DNA from: Chrysomallon squamiferum
Taxonomy: Eukaryota; Mollusca; Gastropoda; Neomphalida; Peltospiridae
Reading direction: 5' to 3'
Assembly (NCBI GenBank): GCA_012295275.1
Contig: CM022667.1
Coordinates: 4,724,708-4,787,207 of the forward strand
DNA length: 62,500 nucleotides
Shown here: positions 10,952-23,495 of the stretch, piece by piece
Layout: the number at the start of each line of letters is the position of its first letter
Numbering within the stretch: position 1 is the stretch's first letter
Made by a program: the position numbers and the translations under genes
The notes under the pieces: generated by a model
What the model was told of the DNA's origin: nothing
Databases searched by the model: none
What the model saw: only the letters and a program-made list of their open reading frames with translations

Positions 10952-13605
10952 ATGCAGTACAGGACATGTTTGTTTTTACAGGCTGTTGTCTCATCACTTT
11001 TAATTGCTTTTCTTAGGTAAGTGTGTAATCACATTTGTTTTATTTAAATCTTATCTGTACCTTATTCCTGTCTGTAACTTACACCGTCCTCTTTGTCTCT
11101 CTTGCTTTGCTCTCTCTCTCGCTCTGCCTCTCTGTCTGTCGTTCACCCTGCCTCTCTGTCTCTCTTGCTTTGTCGCTGTGTCTCTCTCCCTTTGCCTCTC
11201 TCTGTTTCTCGGTCACCATACCTCTCTGTATCTCTTGCTTTGCCTCTCTGTCTCTCTCGCTCTGCCTCTCTGTCTCTCGTTCACCCTGCCTCTTTGTCTC
11301 TCTTGCTTTGCTTGTCTCTCTCGCTCTGCTTCTCTGTCTCTCGTTCACCCTGCCTCTTTGTCTCTCTTGCTTTGCCTCTGTGTCTCTCTTGCTTTGCCTC
11401 TCTGTCTCTCTTGCTTTGCCTCTCTGTCTCTCTTGCTTTGTCGCTGTGTCTCTCTCGCTTTGCCCCTCTGTCTCTCGTTCACCCTGCCTCTCTGTCTCTT
11501 TTGCTTTGCCTCTCTGTCTCTCTCGCTCTGCCTCTCTGTCTCTCTCGCTCTGTCTCTCAGTCTCTATCGGTCTGCCTCCCTGTCTTTCTTTAATCTATCC
11601 AAGCTATATATCCTACCCCATCCATCTGTCGTCCATCCATCTTTCCATCCTACTATCCATTCATCCAGCCACCGTCTGTCTGTCTCTATCTGTCCATCTG
11701 TCTGTCTATTTGTCCAGCTATCGGTCATTCTGTCTGTGTTTTTGTTTGTGTGTGTGTATGTGTCTGTCTCTTACTGTGACTCCTGGTTTTGTATCATATC
11801 TTTTGATATGTCTATATTAGATTTTATTTAGATTTATTTTTTCTATTGTATTTATGGTTACTGTTGTTTTATTATTTTATTATTAACTGGTCACATTTAG
11901 CTGTGATATCAGTGAGTCCTCTAAGTGGATCATCAATCACGAGTTTGATGATGTTGTCGCCTCTGACATCCTCCTGGAATCCCTCAGCAACATCGCAAGC
12001 AGAGTACAGTGTGCAATCGAATGCGCCAGAAATATCAAGTGCCTCTCATTTTCATATAACGAAAAACATATCTGTCATTTGCACAATGACAGATTTTCGA
12101 AGAACGGCAGTTATGCGTTTGCTGCAGGATGGCGCTACTATTCATACGTCGGTATGTTTCTTTTCTAATATTGTTTAAACTCTAAACATTCCTAGAAATA
12201 ATAAAAATGTTGAAATATCTTATCTCAAAAGAAATCGTATATTTTCAGGATCAAAAGTATAAAATATCCTGTATTTTCATTCTCAGAAATATAAAATATT
12301 CCTTCAGTTTCAGTCTCAGAAATACAAAATCCTGTATTTTCAGTCTCGTAAGTAAAACTAAATGATGGTATATAACCGAGTCTCATAAACATGTTAAAAA
12401 AGATTCGATATTTTGAATCTCGTAAATATTAAAGAAATCCTATATTTTTGGCTCGTAAATATTTAAAAATTTCAATATTTTCAGTGTCGCAAGTAAAAAA
12501 TTAATTCTCTAAATTCAGTCTCACAAATAAATAAAAAGTACCTTATTTTAAGACACAGATATATAAAAAGAAAATATTTGTTCATTTTTGGAAGAAGAAG
12601 AAGAACAAAAATAAGTTATGTTATATTTTCAGTCTCACAAGTATAAAAAATCCAACATTTTCAGTTTCACGGATACAGCAAGTCCTATATTTTCAGGACA
12701 CTGTCCTACTGGAAATGGCTACGTCTTCCTTAAGGACGTTGACCTGTGCTTCAAGATTGTCAACATAGAAAGAACTGTGCATGAAGCTCGTGACTTTTGT
12801 AGCAAGTCACGTGATAGATTGATCGTCCTAGACACGGATGAGAAAAATACAGCCATTAGCAAGTTCGTGAATGATACAACAGGTTAATATCATCATCATC
12901 ACCATCGTCATATTCATCATTAGTTATACAAACAACAATTCATTTCGTTTTTCATCACTGCATAATTATATTCATCATCATCATCACACCCATCATCATA
13001 TTCATCATTATTTATACTAATAACGATTTTCATGTCTTTCATGATTGCATAATACATCTATTAACAAAGTTATCGTCTTTTTATCCTCATGTTAGAGATC
13101 AAAGGTGTGGTTGGTAGAAATGTTTCCTCACCAAAGAATTTTGTGATGATTATAAGGAAAGACAATAAAAAAATAAAATAAAAATAAAATTAATAAATAA
13201 ATAAATAAATAAATAAAGTTAAACTCAATTAAAAAGGACAGCTGCTCGTTGTTACAAAACATTTCTCGTTCCAGCTGATTTGTTGAAAATGAAACACAAT
13301 TTCACACAACCAACTCAAAGTTTAACCATCTTATAATCACGATATTCACTCAGTTTTAAAACTGTGCATTTTTGTTGTCTTTTTCAGGTGGTAAAGACAT
13401 CTATATTGGATTGAATGATGAACAGACGGAAGGAGAGTTTGTTTGGGAGAATGGAAAAAAACTTGCATTTTCAAAGTGGGACGATCGGCAACCTGACAAT
13501 TATGGAGGAACAGAGGACTGTGTGCTGCTTCAGTCAGTGTCCAGTATATGGAATGATATTTCCTGCTCTTGGATCAACATATTTATCTGCGAGAAACGAA
13601 TGTGA
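10952..13605 (+). CDS. Secreted PAN-CTLD lectin, unit U3
   Basis: Exons 10952-11016, 11901-12151, 12697-12882, 13388-13605 encode 239 aa. The signal peptide diverges at its end (SSLLIAFLS). The PAN module begins CDISESSKW and carries the segment NIASRVQCAIEC, which only U8 shares; this looks like a conversion tract between the two. It also gains a SKNGSY glycosylation sequon. In the CTLD, the usual NISKTW is NIERTV (Trp to Val at 133), WIGL-position residues are IYIGL, the sugar triad is QPD and WND is present. All six CTLD cysteines are present. Intron 1 is the longest of the array (884 nt) because it contains a CT-rich minisatellite. Polyadenylation signal at 13689-13694. The copy appears intact. 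Confidence 0.87.
11080..11580. repeat. Pyrimidine-rich minisatellite in U3 intron 1
   Basis: About 500 bases of imperfect tandem units built from phrases such as CTCTGTCTCTCTTGCTTTGC and CTCTCGTTCACCCTG. All three forward frames stay open for much of its length, giving Leu/Ser/Cys-rich frames of 166-275 aa that I treat as artefacts. No other unit carries this expansion in intron 1. The strand asymmetry (one strand almost pure pyrimidine) could allow unusual DNA structure. Confidence 0.85.
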
Positions 13606-13777
13606 TCATTTCTGTTTTAATGTTCTTGAAAAAACAACCGAAATGTGAAACATAATTATATTAATTTTTGTATTTGCGAAGCTGCATCAATAAAAATTAA
13701 TTTAAGGTTTACTTTTGGGTTTTTTCTCAATTTTGTTTTCATAATTTCAAACAGACATGATTCTCATATTTTTATCC

Positions 13778-13843
<66 letters not shown>

Positions 13844-13844
13844 T
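13778..13844. repeat. (CTA)n microsatellite
   Basis: CTA trinucleotide tract downstream of U3. Similar but shorter tracts follow U1, U2, U4, U8 and U10 at the matching place. Confidence 0.9.
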
Positions 13845-14188
13845 CACTACTCCGATATTTACTATTGCTATTACTATTATTATTATTATTATTATGACCA
13901 TCATCATCATCATTGTTACTATTAAAGGGGCTACAAAGAAAAGAGTTAAAAACAAAACTGTGACATGAAAATAACACGACTAAATAATAACTGAAAAAAA
14001 AATGATACAAAAAAGTCAAAATGTACAGTGAATTTTTAAGAACAGCAGAACAACATTTTAATTTATTTTCAAAATAACCGAAAGAATCAAGCGACACATT
14101 TCTGTCTATGATAGCATCCAGCTATTTGATTATTATACACCGCGTGTTTATTTTAAATGTAAGTACAACAACAACAACAACATCAATC

Positions 14189-14190
<2 letters not shown>

Positions 14191-14248
<58 letters not shown>
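14191..14248. repeat. (TAA)n microsatellite
   Basis: TAA tract downstream of U3, at a position where other units hold AAT or A-rich tracts of varying length. Confidence 0.9.
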
Positions 14249-14249
<1 letters not shown>

Positions 14250-14380
14250 TCAAAAAGAAATAAAAGAAATAAACAAATAAAATAAAATAAATAAAAAGAA
14301 GAATAGAAGCTCCTAAACAGAAACACAAACAAAAATTAGACGAAAAAAAAAAAAATATATGTCTATATATATATTTGTAC

Positions 14381-14415
<35 letters not shown>

Positions 14416-15748
14416 CAATCCAAAAAGAGAAAAAAAGAAAGAAAAAAGATAATTTGCTTTCAGGTGATAGAAACAGATATTTAAGTAATTTACGTGTTTC
14501 TTTTCTAGTGTTTCAGACAGTTAAAACATATATGTTTCTGTGGTTAAAAAAGAGCTAATAATTACAGTGGTGTGTTCTATGCGAATCTACTGGGATCTGG
14601 AAACTAGTTCTTTATAGTTTTCCTTCGTCATAGCACTCACTGAAATAAACGTAACAATCTGCAACCTTTTCCAAGTCCGCCTGAACAACACTGAAAAATA
14701 TATTTTATTTTATTCCTTTGAAGGAATCCTGATATGACTTTATTTACTTCAGCTTACTACGTTCGTTTTGAAGAATTCCTTTCATTATGACGTCATTAAA
14801 GATTACTGCAGTTAACGATCTATTTTTTCCTCGAATTTTCTCATAGTATCTCGCATATATAGAGAGTTTGGAAAAAAAAAATATATATAATTTAAATTCT
14901 TTACTTAATTTGTACCTACGCTAGTTCAAATGAAATACACGCTAAAACAATCGTTGACCTCGTGTTAATTATCTTTCAACAGAATACAACTTTGTCTCTC
15001 TTTCCCAACAGAGATGAATTATTTAAACTGTTTACATGGAACAATGAATAAAATATGTTGGTTGCTCAGAGTCGGTTACATCAGAACAGAAGAATACTTT
15101 TTTTTTGTCTATGCAACACAACTGGAAAGGGAATAGTTTGTACGCAAAACACAGAAATAACACTACAGAACGCTCTTGTAAAGAACTAAATTATTAAAGC
15201 AATAATGAGGGTTCAAAGTAGATACACTGTTAAACAAACAAACCAAAAAAAAAAGAAGCACAGAATTAAGAGAGAGATACGTGTTTCGTTTGAAAGATTA
15301 CAAAATTAACTAAGCGTTGTATCTGAGTATATTTCTTTTTTCACTTTCTATATGATTGAAACTTCAGTATTTTTCTTCTGGCTTTTTTCTTCAATTTTAC
15401 TTTTATCTGTCAGTGCGGCTGCGCATTCAGACGACAGAAAATGAACTCATCAATCTTCTCCCAGTAGAACCTTCCCTGTCTTTCTCGATTATTATAGTCG
15501 TTTTCAGACAAAATTATATACATTTGTGAAATTAGATTTGTTTTCACTATTATTTTATCTGCCTTCACTAGGTAGGACCGTTATTCAGACATTGGTAAAT
15601 GTTCTAGTAACTCTGTTTTTAGAGCCACAAAACATAACTTCTCTCTGTTACAATAAACATTTATGTGAATAAAAATGAATAATTACTGTTCATTGTTGTG
15701 TTCGCTCTCATCTCAGTCACATAATACAAATAGCTTAGTTCACATGGG

Positions 15749-15755
15749 TATAAAA
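15749..15755 (+). promoter_or_regulatory. Candidate TATA box of U4
   Basis: TATAAAA, 179 nt upstream of the U4 ATG, in the conserved flank, although the surrounding context has diverged slightly (CACATGGGTATAAAAATAG). Confidence 0.45.
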
Positions 15756-15927
15756 ATAGTATCTATTTCCGAAAGAGACAAATCTGTGATAAATTATTTA
15801 ATGTTTTGATAACGTAATCACAAAATAAACATTTCAATACAGTCTGCCAGTCTGTCATTGTTCAGTTTTTACTGTTAGAATCAGGTAGACTAGAAACTCG
15901 GTAAAAAGAAGAAAAATATTTTTAAGA

Positions 15928-17596
15928 ATGCAGTACAGGACATGTTTGTTTTTACAGGCCGTTGTGTCATCACTTGTAACTGCTTTACTTAGGTAAGTGT
16001 GTAATAACTTTTGTTTTATTTAAACCTTGTACAACACCCACTGATACGCTTTCTGTCTGTCTGTACCTTCCTCCTTCCTCTCTGTCTCTCACTCTGACTT
16101 GTGGCTTTGTATCATCTCTCTTGATATGTCTGCAGCAGATATCATTTACATATTTTTTCTATTGTTTTAATAGTTACTGTTGTTTTATTATTTTATTATT
16201 AACTGGTCACATTTAGCTGTGATATCAATCTGTCCTCTAAGTGGATTATCAATCACGACTTTGATGATGTTGTCGCGTCTGACGTCCTGCTGGAATCCCT
16301 CAACAACGTCATAAACGTCGAACAGTGTGCAAACGAATGCGCCAGAAATATAAAGTGCCTCTCATTTTCGTATAACGAAAAACATATCTGTCATTTGCAT
16401 AATGACAGATTTTCGAAGGACGTCAGTTATGCGTTTGCTGCAGGATGGCGCTACTATTCATACGTCGGTATGTTTCTTTATTCATATTTTTTAAATTCTA
16501 AACATTCCTAGAAATAATAAAAATGTTGAAATATCTTATCTCAAGTGGACATCGACATATTAGGAGTAATTTAAAGAAATTAGAAAATGTATCTGATTTA
16601 GTTGTGTTACAGATAAAATAATTTTTTTCAAAAGAAATCGTATATTTTCAGTCTCACAAGTATAAAAAATCCTGTATTTTCATTCTCAGAAATTAAAAAA
16701 ATTCCTTCAGTTTCAGTCTCAGAAACACAAAATACTATATTTTCAGTCTCGTAAGTAAAACTAAATGATGGTATATAACCGAGTCTCATAAACATGTTAA
16801 AAATGATTCCATATTTTGAATCTCGTAAATATTAAAGAAATCCTATATTTTTCGCTCGTAAACATTTAAAAATTTCAATATTTTCAGTGTCGCAAGTAAA
16901 AAATTAATTCTCTAAATTCAGTCTCACAAATAAATAAAAAGTACCTTATTTTAAGACACAGATATATAAAAAGATCACATATGTTCATTTTCGGAAGAAG
17001 AAGAAGAAAAAAAAGTTATGTTATATTTTCAGTCACACAAGTATAAAAAATCCAACATGTTCAGTTTCACGAATACAAAAAGTCCTATATTTTCAGGACA
17101 CTGTCCTACTGGAAATGGCTACATCTTCCTTGAGAACATTGACGTGTGTTTCAAGATTATCAACATCAGTAAAACCTGGTCTGAAGCTCGTGACTTTTGT
17201 AGTAAGTCACGTGACAGATTGATCGTCCTAGACACGGATGAGAAAAATACAGCCATTAGCAACTACGTGAACAATACAATAGGTTAATATCATCATCATC
17301 ACCATCGTCATATTCATCATTATTTATAATAACAAGACTTAATAACGTTTTTCATCACTGCATAATTATATTTATCATCATAATCATCATCATCATCACA
17401 CCCATCATCATATTCATCATTATTGATACTAATAACAATTATTTTCATGTTTTTCAACATTGCATAATACATTTATTGACATAGTGATCGTCTTGTTATC
17501 CTCATCTGAGAGATCAAAGGTGTGGTTGGTAGAAATGTTTCGTAACCAAGGAATTTTGTGATAATTATAACGAAAGAAAAAAATAAATAAATAAAA

Positions 17597-17651
<55 letters not shown>

Positions 17652-18040
17652 AGTTAAATTAAATTAAAAAGGACAGCTGCTCGTTCTTACAAAACATTTC
17701 TCGTTCCAGCTGATTTGTTGAAAATGAAACACAATTTCACACAACCAACTCAAAGTTTAACCATCTTATAATCACGATATTCACTCATTTTTAAATCTGT
17801 GCATTTTTGTTGTATTTTTCAGGTGGTAAATACATCCATATTGGACTGAGTGATGAACAGACGGAAGGAAAGTTTGTTTGGGAGAATGGAAAAAAACTTG
17901 CATTTTCTAAGTGGAGAAATGGGGAACCTGACAATTATGGAGGAATAGAGGACTGTGTACAGCTTACATCATCGTTGAGTAAGTGGAATGATATTTCCTG
18001 CTCGAAGACCAACATATTTGTCTGCGAGAAACGAATGTGA
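15928..18040 (+). CDS. Secreted PAN-CTLD lectin, unit U4
   Basis: Exons 15928-15992, 16217-16467, 17097-17282, 17823-18040 encode 239 aa. The signal peptide is the standard MQYRTCLFLQ form. The PAN module has the NNVINVEQCANEC segment that relates it to U5, U7 and U11. The CTLD has all six cysteines, IHIGLSDEQ, EPD at 202-204 and WND at 222-224. The exon 4 loop is almost identical to U7 and close to U2. Sequons include NIS at 128. Intron 2 is 629 nt, the same length as in U7 and U12. Polyadenylation signal at 18126-18131. Intact as far as can be read. Confidence 0.88.
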
Positions 18041-20070
18041 TTATTTCTGTTTTAATGTTCTTGAAATAACAACAGAAATGAGAATCATAATTATATTCAT
18101 GTTTGTATTTGACAAAGCTGCTATCAATAAAAATTAGACTTTTAAGGTTAACTTTTGTTTTTTCTAAATTTTGTTTTCATAATTTCAAAAAGACATGATC
18201 CTAATATTTTTTTATCTCTACTACTACTACTACTACTACTACTACCACTACAATCACATTTACTATTATGAACATCATCATCATTATGATCATCATCATG
18301 ATCATCATCATGATCATCATTATTACTATTAAAGCAGCTACAAGGAAAAAAGTCGTAAACAAAACAGTCACATCAAATTAACACGAAGAAATAATAATTA
18401 AAAAAAATAAAAAAAAAAAATGTAGAAAAATGTCAAATGGATTTTGAATTTTAACAGAAGAAAAGAAGAACATAATTTTTTTTATTTTCAAAAATAACTG
18501 AAAGAATCAACCGTCAAATTTCTGTAGATGATAGTATCCAGCTATTTCGATTATTATACATCATATGTTTATTTTACTTTTTTTTTTTGTCAGTTAACTC
18601 TTCAATAACAACAAGAACAACAATAAAAAAATGAATAAAATAAATAAAATAAAAATAAAATAAAAAATAAACAAAAATAAAATAAAAAAAAAAAGAAAAA
18701 TCGAAGCTCCTAAGGAGAACCACAAACAAAAATTAAAAAAAAAAAAAATAAATAATATATAAAAATAAATAAAAATAAATCAATAATAATAAAAAAATAA
18801 AAATAAAAACAACAACAACAACAAAAACTGAAAGAAAGAAAGAAAAAAGATAATTTGGTTTCAGGTGATAGAAACAGATATTTAAGTAATTTACGTGTTT
18901 CTTTTCTAGTGTTTCACACACTGAAAACATACATTTTTCTGTGTTTAGAAAAGAGCTGATAATTACAGTGGTGTGTTCTATGCGAATCTACTGGGATCTG
19001 GAAACTAGTTCTTTATAGTTTTCCTTCGTCATAGCACTCACTGAAATAAACGCAACTATGTGCAACCTTTTCCAAGTCCGCCTGAACAACATTGAAAAAT
19101 ATATTTTATTTTAATCCTTTGAAGGAATCCTGATATGACTTTATTTACTTCAGCTTACTACGTTTGTTCTGAATAACTCCTTTTATTATGACGTCATTAT
19201 CGATTAGCTGAATATTTTTGTTTTTAAATATGTTACTTACGTTTTACCTACGCTGGTTCAAATGGAATACACCCTAAAACAATCGTTGAGCTCGTGTTAA
19301 TTTTCTTTCAACAGAATACAACTTTGTCTCTCTTTCCGAACAAAGATGAATTATTTATACTGTGTACAGGGAACAATGAATAAAATATGTTGACTGATCA
19401 GATACGGTTACATCAGAAAACAAGAATCGTTTTTGTTTTCTCTGTTCAACAACTGGAATGGGAATACTTTCTACGCAATACAGAGAAATAACACAACAGA
19501 GCGCTCTTGTAAAGAACTAAATTATTAAAACAATAATGAGGGTTGAAAGTAGATATACTAAGTGTTAAACAAACAAAAACAAAACAAGCACAGAATTAAG
19601 AGAGAGATAAGTGTATCGTTTGAAAGGTTACAAATTTAACTAAGGGTTGTATCTGAGTATATTTCTTTTTTCACTTTCTATGTGATTGTAACTTGAGTAT
19701 TTTTCTTCTGGCTTTTTTCTTTACTTTTACTTTTATCTGTCAGTGCGGCTGCGCATACAGACGACAGAAAATGAAGTCATCAATCTTCTCCCAGTAGAAC
19801 CTTCCCTGTCTTTCTCGATTATTATAGACGTTTTTAGACAAAATTATATACATATGTGAAATTAGATTTGTTTTCACTATTATTTTATCTGCCTTCACTA
19901 GGGTGGACCGTTATTCAGACATTGGTAAATGTTCTAGTAACTGTTTTATCATTTTTCTCTACGGTTTGAACATGTGCTTTAGATTTTCCATGCCTGTCCT
20001 ATGACCATATTAAACAGAAATTTGGATATAGAGAGTTTATTCTCGTCTATGTATCTGTCTTTTTGTCTGT

Positions 20071-20192
<122 letters not shown>

Positions 20193-20421
20193 GTCTCTCT
20201 CTCTTTATCTATCTATCTAGCTGTCTCTATGTATTCATCCATTAATCCATCTATCTCTTCTATAGTTCTGTATCTGTATCTGTCGACCAGTTTTTAAAGT
20301 CACAAAGCAGAACTTCTCTCTGTTACACTAAAAATTTATGTGAAAAAATGAATAATTACTTTTCATTCTTGTGTTTGGTCTCACCTCAGTCACATAACAC
20401 AAAGAGCTTACTTCACCTGGG

Positions 20422-20428
20422 TATAAAA
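20422..20428 (+). promoter_or_regulatory. Candidate TATA box of U5
   Basis: TATAAAA in the context CACCTGGGTATAAAACATAG, 172 nt before the ATG. Confidence 0.5.
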
Positions 20429-20593
20429 CATAGTCTGCGTTTCCGCAACTGACAAAATCTATGATAAATTATTTAATGTTTTTAACACGTAATAATAAAA
20501 TAAATATTTGTATACAGTCTACAAGTCTGTCATTGTTCAGTTTTTACTGTTAGAATCAGGTAGACTAGAAAGTCGTTAAAAAGAAGGAACAAA

Positions 20594-23495
20594 ATGCAGT
20601 ACCGGACATGTTTGATTTTACAGGCTGTTGTCTCATCACTTGTAACTGCTTTACTTAGGTAAGTGTGTAATAACGTTTGTTTTATTTAAACCTTGTACAA
20701 CACTCACTGATACACTTTCTGTCTGTCTGTACCTTCCTCCTTTCTCTCTGTCTCTCACTCTGACTCCTGGCTTTGTATCATCTCTCTTGATATGTCTGCA
20801 GCAGATATCATTTACATATTTTTTCTATTGTATTAATAGTTACTTTTGTTTTATTATTTTATTATTAACTGGTCACATTTAGCTGTGATATCAATGAGTC
20901 CTCTAAGTGGACCATCAATCACGACTTTGATGATGTTGTCGCCTCCTCTGACGTCCTGCTGGAATCCCTCAACAACGTCTTAAACCTCGAACAGTGCGGA
21001 CACGAATGCGCCAGAAATGTGAAGTGCCTCTCATTTTCGTATAACGAAAAACATATCTGTCATTTGCATAATGACAGATTTTCGAAGAACGTCAGTTACG
21101 AGTTTGGTGCAGGATGGATCTACTATTCATACGTCGGTATGTTTCTTTATTCATATTTTTTAAACTCTAAACATCGCTAGAAATAATAAAAATGTTGAAA
21201 TATCTTATCTCAAGTGGACATCGACATATTAGGAGAAATTTAAAGAAATTAGAAAATGTATCTGATTAAGTTGTGTTAAAGATAAAATGCCGTATGTACT
21301 TGTGTAAAAGGCGACCTTATGTATAAGTCGATGTGTATTTTAAGACCAAAAATTGCGTCATTTTAGGTATTACTTGTGTATAAGTCGACTGTAGATTCCA
21401 GGCACCGTCACTATTTTTAGACCAGTGTGACAGTGCTATGAAGGCCTACATTGTACGCCTACTGTAACATAACTTGCACGAGCTGTAACTTGCACGAACA
21501 TACCATAATAACGTAAATGCATGTATTACACGAGCTATAGCCTAAATGTATCATAAATAGTATCTCAAATATGGCGAGAAGTTGAACTGATTTCTGTTGC
21601 AGAACGTTTATAGAAATTTAGTTTGTTTTCGATTTGTCGGTAGTGGATATTAATGACGACTGCAATATTATTTCACCAAATTCTTTACAGTTACACAAGT
21701 GAGTTTTGTTTATGAAATTAGGACCGATAATTAGTGCAATTTGGCAGAGAAGTCTGCATTCCTAGATCATTGCAAGACGCCGTAAGGCATAACGCCGTAC
21801 TGACGGTTTTCTCGCTTTAAAATGTATTTTTATGTCATTAAACGGAAGAATATCATGTTTTACATTCATATTTGGTTTTGTTATTCAAAATATTTTATAC
21901 GATAAAATTATATTTTTGAAAAGCTGAAAGACCGCGATTATTTTAGATGCATCCCGTAGCAAAAAATAGTCAAAATGGCGACTCTTCAGCAACAGCTACA
22001 AAAGCATTACCTATGTATAAGTCGACCCCCAAAATATTACCTTAATATAGTCTCCCAAAAATTCGACTTATACACAAGTATATACGGTAATTTTTTTCAA
22101 AAGAAATCGTATATTTTCATTCTCAAAAGTATAAAATATCCTGTATTTTCATTCTCAGAAATTTCAAAAAATTCCTTCAATTTCAGTCTCAGAACTACAA
22201 AATACTATATTTTCAGTCTCGTAAGTAAAACTAAATGATGGCATATAACCGAGTCTCATAAACATGTTAAAAAAGATTCCATATTTTGAATCTCGTAAAT
22301 ATTAAAGAAATCCTATATTTTTGCATCGTAAATATTTAAAAATTTCAATATTTTCAGTGTCGCAAGTACAAAATTAATTCTCTAAATTCAGTCTCACAAA
22401 TAAATAAAAAGTACATTATATTAAGACACAGATATATAAAAAGATCATATATATTCATTTTCGGAAGAAGAAGAAGAAAAAATGTTATGTTATATTTTCA
22501 GTCACACAAGTATAAAAAATCCAACATGTTCAGTTTCACGAATACAAAAAGTCCTATATTTTCAGGACACTGTCCTACTGGAAATGGCTACATCTTCCTT
22601 GAGAAGATTGACGTGTGTTTCAAGATTATCAACATCAATAAAACCTGGTCTGAAGCTCGTGACTTTTGTAGTAAGTCACGTGACAGATTGATCGTCCTAG
22701 ACACGGATGAGAAAAATACAGCCATTAGCAACTACGTGAACAATGCAACAGGTTAATATCATCATCATCACCATCGTCATAATCATCATTAGTTATACTA
22801 ACAACAATTCATTTCGTTTTTCTTCACTGCATAATTATATTTATCATCATAATCATCATCATCATTACACCCATTATCATATTCATCATTAATGATACTA
22901 ATAACAACTATTTTCATGTCTTTGATGATTGCATAATACATCTATTAACAAAGTCGTCGTCTTTTTATCCTCATCTGAGAGATCAAAGGTGTGCTTGGTA
23001 GAAATGTTTCCTAACAAAGAATTTTGTGATAATTATAAGGAAAAAAAAAAAAAATAAAATAAAATAAATAAATAAATAAATAAATAAAGTTAAATTAAAT
23101 AAATAAAGTTAAATTAAATTAAAAAGGACAGCTGCTCGTTCTTACAAAACATTTCTGGTTCCAGCTGATTTGTTGAAAATGAAACACAATTTCACACAAC
23201 CAACTCAAAGTTTAACCATCTTATAATCACGATATGCACTCATTTTTAAATCTGTGCATTTTTGTTGTATTTTTCAGGGGGTGCAGCCATCCATATTGGA
23301 CTGACTGATGAACAGAAGAAAGGAGAGTTTGTTTGGGAGAATGGAAAAAAACTTTCATTTTCTAAGTGGAGCAATGGGCAACCTGATAATTATGCAGGAA
23401 TAGAGGACTGTGTGGAGCTTCTTTCACCGTCCAGTGAATGGAATGATCGTCCTTTCTCGTGGATCAAGACATTTGTCTGCGAGAAACCAATGTGA
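20594..23495 (+). CDS. PAN-CTLD lectin U5, lacking one CTLD cysteine
   Basis: Exons 20594-20658, 20883-21136, 22566-22751, 23278-23495 encode 240 aa; exon 2 is 254 nt because of an extra Ser codon (VVASSDV). The PAN module has EQCGHEC. The CTLD has QPD at 203-205 and WND at 223-225, but residue 228, normally the Cys after WND, is Phe (RPFSW). In known CTLDs that cysteine pairs with the one in EDCV, so the loop disulfide should be lost and Cys 213 left unpaired. The last residues are EKPM rather than EKRM. The polyadenylation hexamer is changed to AATAAG (23579-23584). Intron 2 is 1429 nt because of the inserted element at 21290-22087. No stop codon interrupts the frame, so it is either a diverged functional copy or an early pseudogene. 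Confidence 0.82.
21290..22087. mobile_element. Short inverted-repeat DNA element in U5 intron 2
   Basis: A 798-bp insertion absent from the same intron of every other unit. The ends are imperfect inverted repeats: left CCGTATGTACTTGTGTA, right end (reverse complement) CCGTATATACTTGTGTA, continuing with weaker pairing to about 25 bp. Internal copies of a TGTATAAGTCGAC motif lie near 21317, 21369 and 22014. The empty site in U4 reads GATAAAATAATTTTT; here the element is flanked by TG on the left and TA on the right, fitting a TA target duplication with one mutated base. U5 intron 2 (1429 nt) minus the 629 nt seen in U4, U7 and U12 equals 800, matching 798 plus a 2-bp duplication. No transposase frame is visible, so it is a non-autonomous (MITE-like) element. 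TA duplication suggests the Tc1/mariner superfamily, but this is not certain. Confidence 0.8.

Larger units (their letters stand above)
13606..15927. other. Spacer between U3 and U4
   Basis: U3 3' UTR, CTA repeats (13778-13844), ATT/ATC repeats to about 13915, AAT repeats (about 14191-14248), then the conserved spacer block and the U4 5' flank. CRE-like TGACGTCA at 14788-14795. The ATCT tract seen in most spacers is missing: sequence passes from GTAACTCTGTTTTTAGAGCC (near 15615) directly into the 5' flank, so a deletion removed it here. No gene seen. Confidence 0.7.

Noticed and set aside
11004-11831. Open frames of 166-275 aa in U3 intron 1
   Set aside because: They translate a pyrimidine-rich minisatellite in several frames at once (Leu/Ser/Cys only) and lie between exon 1 and exon 2 of U3.
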